Positions 26,901 through 36,742 of a DNA stretch of 64,000 nucleotides are shown here, one piece after another. Each line of letters begins with the position of its first letter. Position 1 is the stretch's first letter. The translations under genes and the position numbers were made by a program. The notes below the pieces were generated by a model. It saw nothing but the letters and a program-made list of their open reading frames with translations. It was not told the DNA's origin and did not search any database. Source of the stretch: Spirochaetota bacterium (GTDB taxonomy: Bacteria; Spirochaetota; Spirochaetia; Treponematales; Treponemataceae); the NCBI GenBank assembly GCA_023398165.1, contig JAEWSQ010000018.1, forward strand, positions 13,945-77,944, given 5' to 3'.

Positions 26901-28616
26901 CTATTTTTCTGATATTGAAATATTATCTATAACAATATCTGTAATATTATGCCCGCCTATTTTTATACCGAACTTGCCGTTCAGATTCACTTCATTAATG
27001 TATCCTGTAAGAGTATACACGGTACCGGATTCCAGAAGACTCTTTGTCATCCAGCCCCATTTATTCAAATCGTCTTTAAATGCTTCAAGATACACGTAGG
27101 CATCCGCCTCGGGCTTTCCTAGAATTTTTACATCGAAGCTTACTTTATAATCGCGCCATCCGACTATTCCGAAAAGTTCAGGATCGCTGATGACGGCATC
27201 AACATATTCTCCGTCAACAGAACTATTCATGCTAATTTTTAATGATTTTCCCTTTATTGCCTCTTTTCCTGAAACAACAGAAACCTTAACGCTCTTGTTT
27301 TCCGCGTTAAATACTTTGAATGCAGCCTCTGAACCTTTCTTCTCAAAGTCCTCGCTGAGCGCTTTAAAATTCAGTCTTACAGGTTTTTCCATAGGTTTAT
27401 TTGCTTCTGCAATTAATGTTTCAGCCTTTGCTTTGTATCCGGCTATTGCAGCAGATGCGGAATTTCCTGTCCATACAATTTCCCCAAGGAATTCATCGAG
27501 CATTGAATCAATTGCACTGGCTGTAATTCCAGGGTATATAATCGGTTCTTTATTCATCTGAGCTGATAAGTCAAGAACTTCCTGAGGCCAGCTTTTCTTT
27601 CTGTTTGCAAGGTCATCGTCGTACCATGTCTTTAGACAAATGTCTATAAATTTTCCGGCATAGGTCGGATTTTTTGAACCGTTGCCTATTCCGTATCCGT
27701 CTGTTTCAAAAATGTGCTTCGGACTCTTGTTGCCCGGTCCTACAGGAAGCGGAACATAAGCAAGTTCATCGCGTGTATTTTTTAAAATTGTGGAAGCCAT
27801 ATACTGCCTTTCCATAAACATTGCGACAACTCTTTTTTGAATACCGTCTGCAGCAATGTTGTTATCCTGAAGATACCATCCTTCTTTTTTGGCATTCTCA
27901 AGATACGTGAGAGCTTCCATTAATTTCTGATCATCAAAATTAAGTTTAATGTTTCCATTCGCATCAGTGGTGGTAAAAGAACTTCCGTTCATGTAGACAA
28001 ATCCGCGTGTCCACCAGTTTGCAAAACCCCAGCGGTCAATAACACCGCTTCCTGTTGTGTCTTTTGTAAGTTTTCTTGCAAGTGTCCTCAAGGTATCGAA
28101 ATTCCATTTTCCCGCCTTGTACAGTGCAAGAGGCTGTTCGCTTTCGGGAATGCCTTCCTCTTCCATGAGAGTCTTATTATAAATAATTATCCAGGGATGG
28201 TTTGAAGTAATATGAGAAGCTGCATAATATTTACCGCCGTACTTAAATGCCATGTCCATACCTGCTTTATTGAGATACGGTACCGATAAATCGACGTATC
28301 CGTCGAGGCTCTGCATGTAGCCCTTGGCATAGAACTTGGGGAAATCCGCATCGCGGCAGAAAATTACATCGATCGGCTCGCCTGCTGCAAGATTGGTCAG
28401 AATCTTTGTCTGCCAGTTATTCCAGTCGGACTGAATAAACTTGACCTTCCCGCCTGTCTGCTTAGTATACTCCGCAGCAGCGCGCACCATAACATCATTT
28501 TTATCGCGCGAGTTTACAGCCGGGCGGAAAACTGTAATATTCGCACTCTCGGCAAAAACTGACGCGGCACAGAATACAAGTGCAGTCAACGCCATGATAA
28601 ATTGTTTCTTTTTCAT
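26901..28616 (-). CDS. Sugar ABC transporter substrate-binding protein with C-terminal carbohydrate-binding-like domain
   Basis: A 571-residue exported protein. After a signal peptide (MKKKQFIMALTALVFCAASVFA) comes a family-1 extracellular solute-binding fold (about 25-400), for example NLAAGEPIDVIFCRDADF and FVYMNGSSFTT. A C-terminal beta-sandwich (about 430-571) resembles a carbohydrate-binding module, with GWRDYKVSFDVKI and ITDIVIDNISI. GGAGG at 28624-28628 favours the third of three consecutive ATGs. It is the last gene of an eight-gene sugar-uptake operon, directly after two permease genes. In diderm spirochaetes it would work in the periplasm. Confidence 0.85.
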   Translation of the reverse strand: MKKKQFIMALTALVFCAASVFAESANITVFRPAVNSRDKNDVMVRAAAEYTKQTGGKVKFIQSDWNNWQTKILTNLAAGEPIDVIFCRDADFPKFYAKGYMQSLDGYVDLSVPYLNKAGMDMAFKYGGKYYAASHITSNHPWIIIYNKTLMEEEGIPESEQPLALYKAGKWNFDTLRTLARKLTKDTTGSGVIDRWGFANWWTRGFVYMNGSSFTTTDANGNIKLNFDDQKLMEALTYLENAKKEGWYLQDNNIAADGIQKRVVAMFMERQYMASTILKNTRDELAYVPLPVGPGNKSPKHIFETDGYGIGNGSKNPTYAGKFIDICLKTWYDDDLANRKKSWPQEVLDLSAQMNKEPIIYPGITASAIDSMLDEFLGEIVWTGNSASAAIAGYKAKAETLIAEANKPMEKPVRLNFKALSEDFEKKGSEAAFKVFNAENKSVKVSVVSGKEAIKGKSLKISMNSSVDGEYVDAVISDPELFGIVGWRDYKVSFDVKILGKPEADAYVYLEAFKDDLNKWGWMTKSLLESGTVYTLTGYINEVNLNGKFGIKIGGHNITDIVIDNISISEK

Positions 28617-28671
28617 CATCATTCCTCCATGTGTGTTTATGTGTTCCAGACTTCTGGTCATCACCAAATTT

Positions 28672-29643
28672 TTAACCGACAATTCCGGTTCTTGTAATAC
28701 TTTCAGTGAAATATTTCTGTGCAAAAATATATAATATCAGCACAGGTGCTATAACGACGAAACAGGCGGCTTCAAGCAAAGAAGATTCAGCCAAAGCCAT
28801 ATCTTCTGCGCTCATGTTCTGGGAAAGAAGGGTCAGCCTTTCCTGCAGCATAGTAACCGATACCGATAAGGGATATTCTTCGACAAAAAACATCACCGAC
28901 AGATAAAAGTCATTCCAATGCCAGACTACAGAAAAAAGAGTTATTACTATAACGATGCTGCCCACATTCGGAAGCATTATTTTAATAAAAGTTTTAAAAG
29001 GGCCGCATCCGTCTACAAATGCCGATTCCTCCAGTTCAACCGGCATGCTTTTAAAAAACTGTCTTACCATAAAAATATACAATCCGGATCTGATTCCCGT
29101 GCCGGTCAGCGACATTAAGTAAAACGGCCAGTTCGTATTTAGCAGTTTTACGGTAACAGGTTCACCGTTATTAAAAACTGCGAGGAGTTTCCCGATTCCG
29201 AAGAAATCAAAAAAGCGGAAGTTAACATAGAGCGGAATTATCATCGTTTGAACTGGAACAATAATGGTAAATAAAAGACACGAGAAAAGAAATTCCTTAT
29301 ACTTAAAATTAAAGCGTGCAAAACCGTATGCCACCATAAGGCAGATAAAAACCTGTATTATTACTGAAGGAATTAACATGCTGAGAGTTTTCATAATTGA
29401 AGGAATAAAACCGAGTATTTGATCCGCCAGAAAAAAATTATTCAGCGTAAAAGTTTTTGGAATCCAGATAACTGTCGGATCGAGCCGGTCTATTGGATCT
29501 CTAAAAGCATTGGAAAGTAAAAAGAGAACAGGGTACATAAGGACATACGCCATTCCAAGCAGGAAGACCGCACGCAGAACCGCTGCAATTATTTCCAGAG
29601 CCCTATCTCCTGCTTTTTTATTTTTATAGTAAGTCATTGCCAT
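28672..29643 (-). CDS. Carbohydrate ABC transporter permease (MalG type)
   Basis: A 323-residue inner-membrane protein with six or so membrane helices. The EAA-loop motif ELEESAFVDGCGPFKTFIKIMLP sits in the last cytoplasmic loop, where the ATPase docks. The end (AQKYFTESITRTGIVG) matches the MalG/CUT1 family. It pairs with the MalF-type permease 23 bp upstream and the binding protein downstream. GGAGG lies 6 nt before the ATG. Confidence 0.92.
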   Translation of the reverse strand: MAMTYYKNKKAGDRALEIIAAVLRAVFLLGMAYVLMYPVLFLLSNAFRDPIDRLDPTVIWIPKTFTLNNFFLADQILGFIPSIMKTLSMLIPSVIIQVFICLMVAYGFARFNFKYKEFLFSCLLFTIIVPVQTMIIPLYVNFRFFDFFGIGKLLAVFNNGEPVTVKLLNTNWPFYLMSLTGTGIRSGLYIFMVRQFFKSMPVELEESAFVDGCGPFKTFIKIMLPNVGSIVIVITLFSVVWHWNDFYLSVMFFVEEYPLSVSVTMLQERLTLLSQNMSAEDMALAESSLLEAACFVVIAPVLILYIFAQKYFTESITRTGIVG

Positions 29644-29666
29644 TACATACCTCCGGAAAGAAACAC

Positions 29667-30584
29667 CTAGTTTACAGCCCTGGCAGCTGCGCGTGAAAGA
29701 ATACCGTTGACAAAGAGGATTATTATCATAACGACAATAAAGTATAGTATAGAAATTGTGGTACTGTACTCAAATTTACCGAGCTGCACATTATCGACTA
29801 TCATCTGCATAATACTGTTAGAATAGTCAGTAAAGTAATCTATGATGGAATAAATTATTGCCATTACAATGGTTGGTGAAATTAATATGAACGTTATTTT
29901 CCAAAATATTTCCCAGCCGGTCGCTCCTTCTATTTTTGCCGCTTCGTACATGCTGTCGGGAATACTGTGAAGTGCAGACAGGAGAAGGAGTATTTGAACT
30001 CCTGATTTCCAGGTTAGATCGAATATTTGTCCGACGGTCTGTGTAATTATTTTTGTAAATGACGGGCCGAAACCGGAGAAGACAAGAATATCAGTCAAGT
30101 TTCCTGTCTGAAACAATGTTACAGCCTCTCCTGTTCCCGAAGCAAAAACATTCTGCTGCAGTATGGTAATAACCACGCCTGATGAAATAATCACGGGTAA
30201 AAAGAAAATTGCACGCATTGCTGTTTTTCCCCTGAACTCGGAGCGGAGAATGAGCGCTATAAAAAGACTGAAGCATATTATTATAGGAACCTGATACACT
30301 ATGTGTAAAGCAGACTCTACAATGTTTCTCGTAAAATCAGGATCCACGGTAAAAGCATACACATAGTTGTCAAACCCGGCCCAGTTAAAAGAAAGGCCGT
30401 CCTGATTTATTTCTATTGTAGTCAGTGTGTAATAAAAAGACGTAACGAGAGGGATTGCAAAAAAGAAAATGAAGCCGACAATCCAGGGTGAAATGAAAAC
30501 CCAGCCCCATAGAGCTTTTTTTTCCGTAAGCCCTCTTTTCCTAAAAGGATTAAACCCGTTTATTTTGTTTGAAAGCAGTTTCAT
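29667..30584 (-). CDS. Carbohydrate ABC transporter permease (MalF type)
   Basis: A 305-residue membrane protein with six predicted helices. It begins with a short basic stretch and WGWVFISPWIVGFIFFFAIP, a typical CUT1 permease opening. The EAA motif reads SMYEAAKIEGATGWEIFWKI. Its ATG overlaps the stop of the DUF5696-like gene by 4 nt (ATGA), so the two are translated in a coupled way. It forms a heterodimer with the next permease. No ATPase gene is found in the operon. Confidence 0.92.
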   Translation of the reverse strand: MKLLSNKINGFNPFRKRGLTEKKALWGWVFISPWIVGFIFFFAIPLVTSFYYTLTTIEINQDGLSFNWAGFDNYVYAFTVDPDFTRNIVESALHIVYQVPIIICFSLFIALILRSEFRGKTAMRAIFFLPVIISSGVVITILQQNVFASGTGEAVTLFQTGNLTDILVFSGFGPSFTKIITQTVGQIFDLTWKSGVQILLLLSALHSIPDSMYEAAKIEGATGWEIFWKITFILISPTIVMAIIYSIIDYFTDYSNSIMQMIVDNVQLGKFEYSTTISILYFIVVMIIILFVNGILSRAAARAVN

Positions 30585-32812
30585 TTTTCCAGCCTCTTTT
30601 CACTTACATTCATCACAGAATACGCCATTGACCTGATGATCTCCCCTGATGTATATACACAATCTTTTTCTTCCGGATTTATGATAATTACAACTCCATT
30701 ATCATAAACAGTTTCCCTCAGTCCGTTTTCGAACACGGTATGTTTTTCAATTGATGCATCTTTCACTTTCTCCAATACTGATGTAATTTCATTGTATACA
30801 GAGGCAGCCTCATCAATCCAGTCAGGCGCATACACGCTCATATACGAGTCAAGTCTTGTTTCGTTCATATCATCCGCATTTTGTGTAACCCAGACAAAGG
30901 AAGGCATTGATCCGCTTTCAAGCAGTTTAAGTTTGTACCTCTGTGGATCTGTTTCACGGTTTGCACTTACATTCGAAAATGGAATATATCCTTTTAGCAC
31001 TATCTGATAAAAAGGTACTTCTGTATCCTCTATATCGAAGCGGCTTGAAGAGGACGGAAGATCGCCTGCAAATGAAGTATATGCAAGGGCATATGCAAAC
31101 GGCCGGGAGAAATACAGTTTTCTTCCCTCTGAAAGGCTTGCAATAAGAGACTCGAAAACGTCCTGCGTCTGCGGCCGGGAAATACCTGTTCCTGAAGAAA
31201 AATTAGAGCCTAAAACCTGGGCAAGTGTATCAGGAGCAAGATTTAGAGAAGTATTTGTTAACGATTCTTTAAAATGCCGTGTATATTTTTCAACAGAAGA
31301 TGCCTTGAGTATCCAGTAAGGCTCGCTTTCGTATCTCTCATTAAATGTCGCAAGAGCATACTGCGGAATTGCTGCAGGAGTTTTATTAATAGCTCTGTTT
31401 GTATTAAGTTCTTTTAAATGCATAAGATCTGATTTAAATAAATTTACAAAGTCTGCACCTGCATAAAAAGGAATATTTTTAGTTTCCAATAGCCCGATCA
31501 TTTTAGTAAATTCCTTTTTCCCTCCAAGTGCACTTTCAGGTTTTGCACTTACAGGATATTTCCCAAATAAACCGCCATCCGCCCAGCCGTCATATTTTAC
31601 GACAAAGTTAGTGACACCCTTTTGTTCAAGATTTTCAACAGTACGTATGACATCATTAAACGGCGTGTAGGGGACCATAACATCAAGCGGGATTCCCGCA
31701 ACAGGCTTTTTTTTCTCCGTGCTTCCTAAAAAACTGAGAACAAGAGAGGGTTCTATGCCTGTTTTATCAAGAGGAAATTTTCCGTTATCCTGAAGATATT
31801 TTCTATATGCCTTTGCCATTCCGGTATAATCAGATTCTTTTTCACCAAGAAAAATATACCGGACAGAAAACACTTCATCTGCGAAATTTCCTTTTTCAAA
31901 TATTTTAATATCGCGCGGAGTTCCGGTTCTTTCCCGAAATGAAAACACGTCATAATCGCGGACAATACAGGAAGCATTAACCGCATTGTAGCTCGTCTTT
32001 TGAAAGGCAGTTTCGGCGCTTATGTATGCGCGGGAAGGACTCTTTTCAATAACGGCAATAAAACCTGCACCCTCTTTTTTCATGCCGAATACCGGAAGAT
32101 GAATTTCCTCTGTCACATTTTTTTTCATAACAGGAATTACAGATACATCACGAGCGTACACATACTGCTGATAAAGCGCCTCTGTATTTCTGTTAGTGAA
32201 ATTAATAAGAGAGCCGCAGCCGTCCGGTACAAATATATACCCCTTCTCATCTTCCCCGGCAGAGCCGAAATACGGAAGCAGCGTAAAATCAAGAATTCTT
32301 AACACATCTTCATCGTTTTCCCATATTTGTCCGAGAGGGACTGATGCGACAAGGCTGTTTCCCTCGATGGTAATATCAACAGGAATTTCTATTCCTTCGC
32401 GTTTAAAAAACTGTACTAAACGGAATCCGTTTTCTAGAGTTTGAACATCGAGCGTATTGCGCTTTACGACATTCGTGTAGCTGTTAGCAGGAAAAAAAGA
32501 CCCTTTATCATCCTTAGTGCGTATTGTTACTATTGAAGGAACAGCGTTTTTATTAAAACCCGAGGATGCTGTATCGGACTCCCAATCTGACGGAACAGAG
32601 TACCAGACATAACCTGAAGAAATACAGCGTACCGCGAAGAATCCGTTTTTTTCATCCAGATATAGTTCAAGTTCTTCTGTCTGCGCCGCAATAACATAGC
32701 CAGAAGATGCAAGTTCTTCTTCCGGTATAGAACGGCTTTCTGCCAACGAAGGCAGCTGAAGAAATACAAAGAGAATCAAAACTGCTGTATATATTTTCTT
32801 AACCATCATCAC
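30581..32812 (-). CDS. DUF5696-like exported glycan-associated protein
   Basis: A 743-residue protein with a signal peptide (ending PSLAES). The N-terminal half (about 40-340) is beta-rich, and the middle (about 370-560) looks like a TIM-barrel with VTNFVVKYDGWADGGLFGKYP and IPFYAGADFVNL. This layout is that of the DUF5696 family, which in Firmicutes also sits with CUT1 permeases and Yip1 proteins. The fold suggests an inactive or uncharacterised glycoside hydrolase; I do not assign a reaction. The GTG at 32812 has AAGGAG 6 nt upstream. It lies 16 bp after the broken Yip1 gene. Confidence 0.68.
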   Translation of the reverse strand: MMMVKKIYTAVLILFVFLQLPSLAESRSIPEEELASSGYVIAAQTEELELYLDEKNGFFAVRCISSGYVWYSVPSDWESDTASSGFNKNAVPSIVTIRTKDDKGSFFPANSYTNVVKRNTLDVQTLENGFRLVQFFKREGIEIPVDITIEGNSLVASVPLGQIWENDEDVLRILDFTLLPYFGSAGEDEKGYIFVPDGCGSLINFTNRNTEALYQQYVYARDVSVIPVMKKNVTEEIHLPVFGMKKEGAGFIAVIEKSPSRAYISAETAFQKTSYNAVNASCIVRDYDVFSFRERTGTPRDIKIFEKGNFADEVFSVRYIFLGEKESDYTGMAKAYRKYLQDNGKFPLDKTGIEPSLVLSFLGSTEKKKPVAGIPLDVMVPYTPFNDVIRTVENLEQKGVTNFVVKYDGWADGGLFGKYPVSAKPESALGGKKEFTKMIGLLETKNIPFYAGADFVNLFKSDLMHLKELNTNRAINKTPAAIPQYALATFNERYESEPYWILKASSVEKYTRHFKESLTNTSLNLAPDTLAQVLGSNFSSGTGISRPQTQDVFESLIASLSEGRKLYFSRPFAYALAYTSFAGDLPSSSSRFDIEDTEVPFYQIVLKGYIPFSNVSANRETDPQRYKLKLLESGSMPSFVWVTQNADDMNETRLDSYMSVYAPDWIDEAASVYNEITSVLEKVKDASIEKHTVFENGLRETVYDNGVVIIINPEEKDCVYTSGEIIRSMAYSVMNVSEKRLEK

Positions 32813-32828
32813 ATGAAACTCCTTTACC

Positions 32829-34934
32829 TTACATTCTCATGAGTATTTCCTGCACAAGCGTGGAACCGAAAGACCATATCTGCGAGAACAGAGAAAAGAA
32901 CAGCAGCATTATTACAATTATTAGAACAATGCCTGCTACCGTGAGAGCCATGGAAAAAATAGTTTTCTTAAAAGTGTACTGATGAACTGCTTTTACCGCC
33001 ATGGTCATCATAAATATTGAATACCCTATCTGTACTGTCTGGAAAATATCGAGGAATAATCCTTCCTCCCTTGTAATAACATTGCTTATAATTGTTAAGG
33101 GAATAACGGAAAGAACATAAAAAAGCCGCGCAAATGAACTGAAAATCCAAATTTCCTAAAACTTACCCATGCCGTCTAGAAGCGTGCAGACTGCCCAGTT
33201 TGAAACACACCACAGGATAAAGATGCCGACGGTTGATGCAAAATTTATAAGAAGATTCATTTCATCGAGTTTATTGCCGTTAAAAATAAACCCGGTAAAC
33301 TGAAATTCAATAATACTCATTATAAAAGTCAATACTAGAATACTATTTGCAAAAAGAAGTCTGCCCTGCTTTTCATCCTTCAGCTCCTCCCATCCCCTTC
33401 CCGGATGTGCTATAAGATAAAACGGAAACTGAAGAGCCTTAACATATACCGATCTTTCAACAGGACGGTTTTTTCTTCTTTGAATAATTATGTGAGAAAT
33501 AACCGGAGGAGAAACAAGAGCGAGAACGATGCAGAGCATGAAGAGCATAAAATTGTCCCGCAGGAAAGCAGTTCTCCATTCAAGGAAGGAATCGGAATAG
33601 AAACGGTGAAACTGAGCCTCTTTGTAGAAGTACATTGATTTCTCATAATTACCGAGCCGTTCATAGGAACGTCCGAGTCCGCGGAGAATCAGATAATTGC
33701 TGCGGTCAAGCTTAAGTGCCTCATACCACGGCTCAAGGGCTTGTTCATAGTATCCTTCCTCATAGAGAATTGTAGCTGACCGCAGTGCCTTTCCGTACCG
33801 TGTCGGTTTAAATGAAGTGAGGCTTCCCTTAACATTATCAAGAACATATATTGTATCTTGTATACAGACTAAGTCTGCAGCATTGCCGAAGGTGCCTGTC
33901 TGGTTTCCCGGTCCGCCCGATATTGATACTAAGTTGCATGACTGGTCGTACTGAAAAATCCGCCCGCGTTCGACATCGAGTACTGTAATGAATCCGTAGT
34001 CATCGACATCGAGAGCAATGAGACTCGATTTTTCGATGCGGTTTGTGTAGGTATATTCAAAATCGCCGAAAAACATGAGGTCGGGTTTTTGTATAAAAAA
34101 GAGAATATTCTGGGAAAGTGGATTCAGTTTTCTCACCTGTCCCGGCTGTTCATTATCCCCGTAATTGGATACAGTATAAATGAAACCTTCTTTATCAATA
34201 CAGAAATTTGCATACTCAACGGGAACATACCGGTACATTCTCTGCTGCTGTTCTTTTGTCGCAAAAAATCTCCATACACGGTCGGAGAGAAGCTTCTGGT
34301 TTACGCTGACCTTATTTGATCCGAAGAAACCCAGAAAGTCGCCGTTTTCATCAAAGGTGTAGGCGCCTTCATATGCCCCGAACGAAAGCACATATATAAC
34401 ACCTGCATGATCGACTAGAACTTTATGCGGAATGAAATCTGTCTGTTCATCTATTAAATCGGTAACCGGTTTTCTAATAACCCTGGTGCAGACTCCGTCA
34501 AGAGAGGTAATAAAAACTGCTTTAGCACCCCGGTCTGCTATGTATAGATTTTTATTCTCATCCACATACAAGCCTGCAGGTTCCTCAAGTTCGAGATTTG
34601 AACCATCCAATGAAAAAGAATTTATAGTTTTCACGAGTTTCATTTCTGAATCAACAACAATGACTCTTTTATTTCCCGAGTCGAGAATATAAATAAACCC
34701 TTCAGTATCTTTGCATAAATCCTTAGGATTATTCATCGCCCCTATTCCAAGATGCCAGCCGTTTACCGCGTTTCGAGCTTCATAAGAAGGGAAAGAGGGA
34801 ACACTTGTGTCCCATATATCATACTTATAGGAAAGATAGGTGACAGGAGCGTTTAAAGGAGGAACTGCAAAGGCTGAAAAGGCAATAAGGCAAAACAAAA
34901 GGATTGTAAAATTTTTTTGTATCTTCCTTTTCAT
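32829..34934 (-). pseudogene. NHL-repeat/TPR/Yip1-domain protein interrupted by an in-frame TAG
   Basis: The frame from ATG 34934 gives 592 residues, then TAG (33156-33158), then 108 more codons in the same frame. Order: signal peptide; NHL-type beta-propeller (about 60-370); a TPR pair (ILYEEGYYEQALEPWYEALK); a membrane helix; then a Yip1 domain. The domain reads ...CTLLDGMGKF, stop, EIWIFSSFARLFYVLS, which continues the family pattern (normally Lys or Arg at the stop) with the last helices downstream. So one base change, such as AAG to TAG, would explain it. The upstream part can still be made as a truncated protein. AAGGAG upstream overlaps the previous permease stop. Confidence 0.75.
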
Positions 34935-34938
34935 AACC

Positions 34939-35829
34939 CTACTCCTTAATCCCGGATGAGGCCATTGTTTGAATGACCGATTTCTGCGTTGCTTGAAACA
35001 GCACAAGAGGAGGAATCATCATTACGAGGGCAACAGAAGCAACAACCCCTGCGCGTGCAAAACCGCCCGACTGTATCTGCGTCATAATGGAGGGAAGAAC
35101 TTTCATACTCTCGTCATAGATGAACGAGTTTCCGCTCTGATTCCAAACATCCTTGAATGAGAAAATTATGAGTGTTAACCAGGCCGGCTTTACCGAAGGC
35201 ATAACGACCTTTGACCAGATAAAAAACTCATTGCCTCCGTCTATTCTTGCAGCTTCTAAAAGCGAAACTGGAATTTGAGTCATAAACTGCTTCATAAGAA
35301 AAACGCCGAGAGTTCCCTGCACCACAGGCAGAATTAATGAAAGATAAGAATTTATTAGACCGAGCTTTGCAATAATAACATACTGGGGTATATACAAAAC
35401 CTGTCCGGTAAAGAGGAGAGCAAGAACAATAATTTGAGAGATTATTTTTTTCCCGGGGAATTCATGTTTTGCAAGAGGATAAGCCGCCATGCTCGCAAAT
35501 ATAACGCTTCCCGTTGTCGCAAGCACTGTCACAAAAGCGCTGTTGAACAAGTAGCGGCTGAAGGGAACCCATAAACTCGATAAAATATGTTTAAGCTGAA
35601 TGAAATTATCCAGCGTAGGATTTGCAACATACAGACGGGGAGGAAAAATAAAAAGTTCTTCCATCGGTTTAAATGCAGAGACAAGGGTATAAATAATGGG
35701 AAGCAGCATAAAAGAACCGAGAAGCGCAAGCCACAGAAACAAAAAGAAGTCAACCCCGCGCGATCTGTTTATTTTATCTGCCCCGCGGTACTTAATACGG
35801 CGGATTACTTTTTTAACTGTACTAGTCAT
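34939..35829 (-). CDS. Carbohydrate ABC transporter permease (MalG type, first set)
   Basis: A 296-residue membrane protein with six helices. The EAA-loop reads LLEAARIDGGNEFFIWSKVVMP, and the QTMASSGIKE end is typical of MalG/CUT1 permeases. Its ATG overlaps the upstream permease stop by 8 nt (ATGACTAG). It is the partner of the MalF-type permease just upstream and should work with the 962-residue binding protein. Confidence 0.92.
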   Translation of the reverse strand: MTSTVKKVIRRIKYRGADKINRSRGVDFFLFLWLALLGSFMLLPIIYTLVSAFKPMEELFIFPPRLYVANPTLDNFIQLKHILSSLWVPFSRYLFNSAFVTVLATTGSVIFASMAAYPLAKHEFPGKKIISQIIVLALLFTGQVLYIPQYVIIAKLGLINSYLSLILPVVQGTLGVFLMKQFMTQIPVSLLEAARIDGGNEFFIWSKVVMPSVKPAWLTLIIFSFKDVWNQSGNSFIYDESMKVLPSIMTQIQSGGFARAGVVASVALVMMIPPLVLFQATQKSVIQTMASSGIKE

Positions 35830-36742
35830 TTGAAACCCTCTTTATTATTTTCAAAATGATCTGATTCGTAACAACCATGATGACAAATAAAAACACAGAA
35901 ATTGTACAGGCGTACCCCATCTCAAAACGGACTATACCAAAATCATTTATGTACGTTCCAATCGTATCCGCAGCATAACCGCGTGTCGGAAAACCGGCAA
36001 CAGATTTAACAACTTCCGTTACCCCGAATGATGCGCTAATCTGCATGACGGCGCCGAACAAAAGCTGAGGAGCCATACTCGGCAGCGTAATGTACCATAA
36101 CTCCTGCCAGCGGTTTTTAATACCGTCAATAACTCCTGCTTCATACAGCGATTTATCTATGCTTTGAAATCCTGCAATAAAGGCAAGAAAGCCGGCACCG
36201 AAACTGAGCCACAGCTGTACCACAAGGACAACACCCAGTACATATTTTGTGTCACCTATCCAGTCCCTTGGCTCCTGAAGAATGCCGAGAGTCATAAGCC
36301 ACCCGTTCATTAATCCGTAAAAATCGCCTGAGAAAATAATCGTCCAAATATAAAAAACATTTCCTGCAAGCGTAGGAGCATAAAATACAAGAGTCCATAG
36401 GGAACGGGGAACGGGTTTGTAATCATTAATGAGCCATGCAAGAAGGAAAGATAAAACATACCCTGCAGGCCCTGTAATAAAAGCAAATATCAGCGTGTTT
36501 TTTAAAACAGTTAAAAAAACCTGATCATCGAGAAGAAGACGTACGTAATTTGAAAGCCCCACCCACCGCGGTGTTTCGAGCATATTAAAATTGGTAAAAC
36601 TTAAAAATATAGAGGAGATGATCGGAATAAGAGTGAACACAATAAACAGAATAAAAAAAGGAGCCATTAAGGCATAGCTCTCGCGGGCGGCCCATATTTT
36701 CTGTGCAAGTGTTTTTGTTCCGGCATACTGAAGTTTATTCAT
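35822..36742 (-). CDS. Carbohydrate ABC transporter permease (MalF type, first set)
   Basis: A 306-residue membrane protein with the MalF-type opening (ESYALMAPFFILFIVFTLIP) and EAA-loop SLYEAGVIDGIKNRWQELWY. The ATG at 36742 overlaps the binding-protein stop by 8 nt (ATGAATAA), and AAGGAG lies within the end of the upstream gene. A longer frame upstream has no supporting ribosome site. It should form the channel with the following permease. Confidence 0.92.
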   Translation of the reverse strand: MNKLQYAGTKTLAQKIWAARESYALMAPFFILFIVFTLIPIISSIFLSFTNFNMLETPRWVGLSNYVRLLLDDQVFLTVLKNTLIFAFITGPAGYVLSFLLAWLINDYKPVPRSLWTLVFYAPTLAGNVFYIWTIIFSGDFYGLMNGWLMTLGILQEPRDWIGDTKYVLGVVLVVQLWLSFGAGFLAFIAGFQSIDKSLYEAGVIDGIKNRWQELWYITLPSMAPQLLFGAVMQISASFGVTEVVKSVAGFPTRGYAADTIGTYINDFGIVRFEMGYACTISVFLFVIMVVTNQIILKIIKRVSND

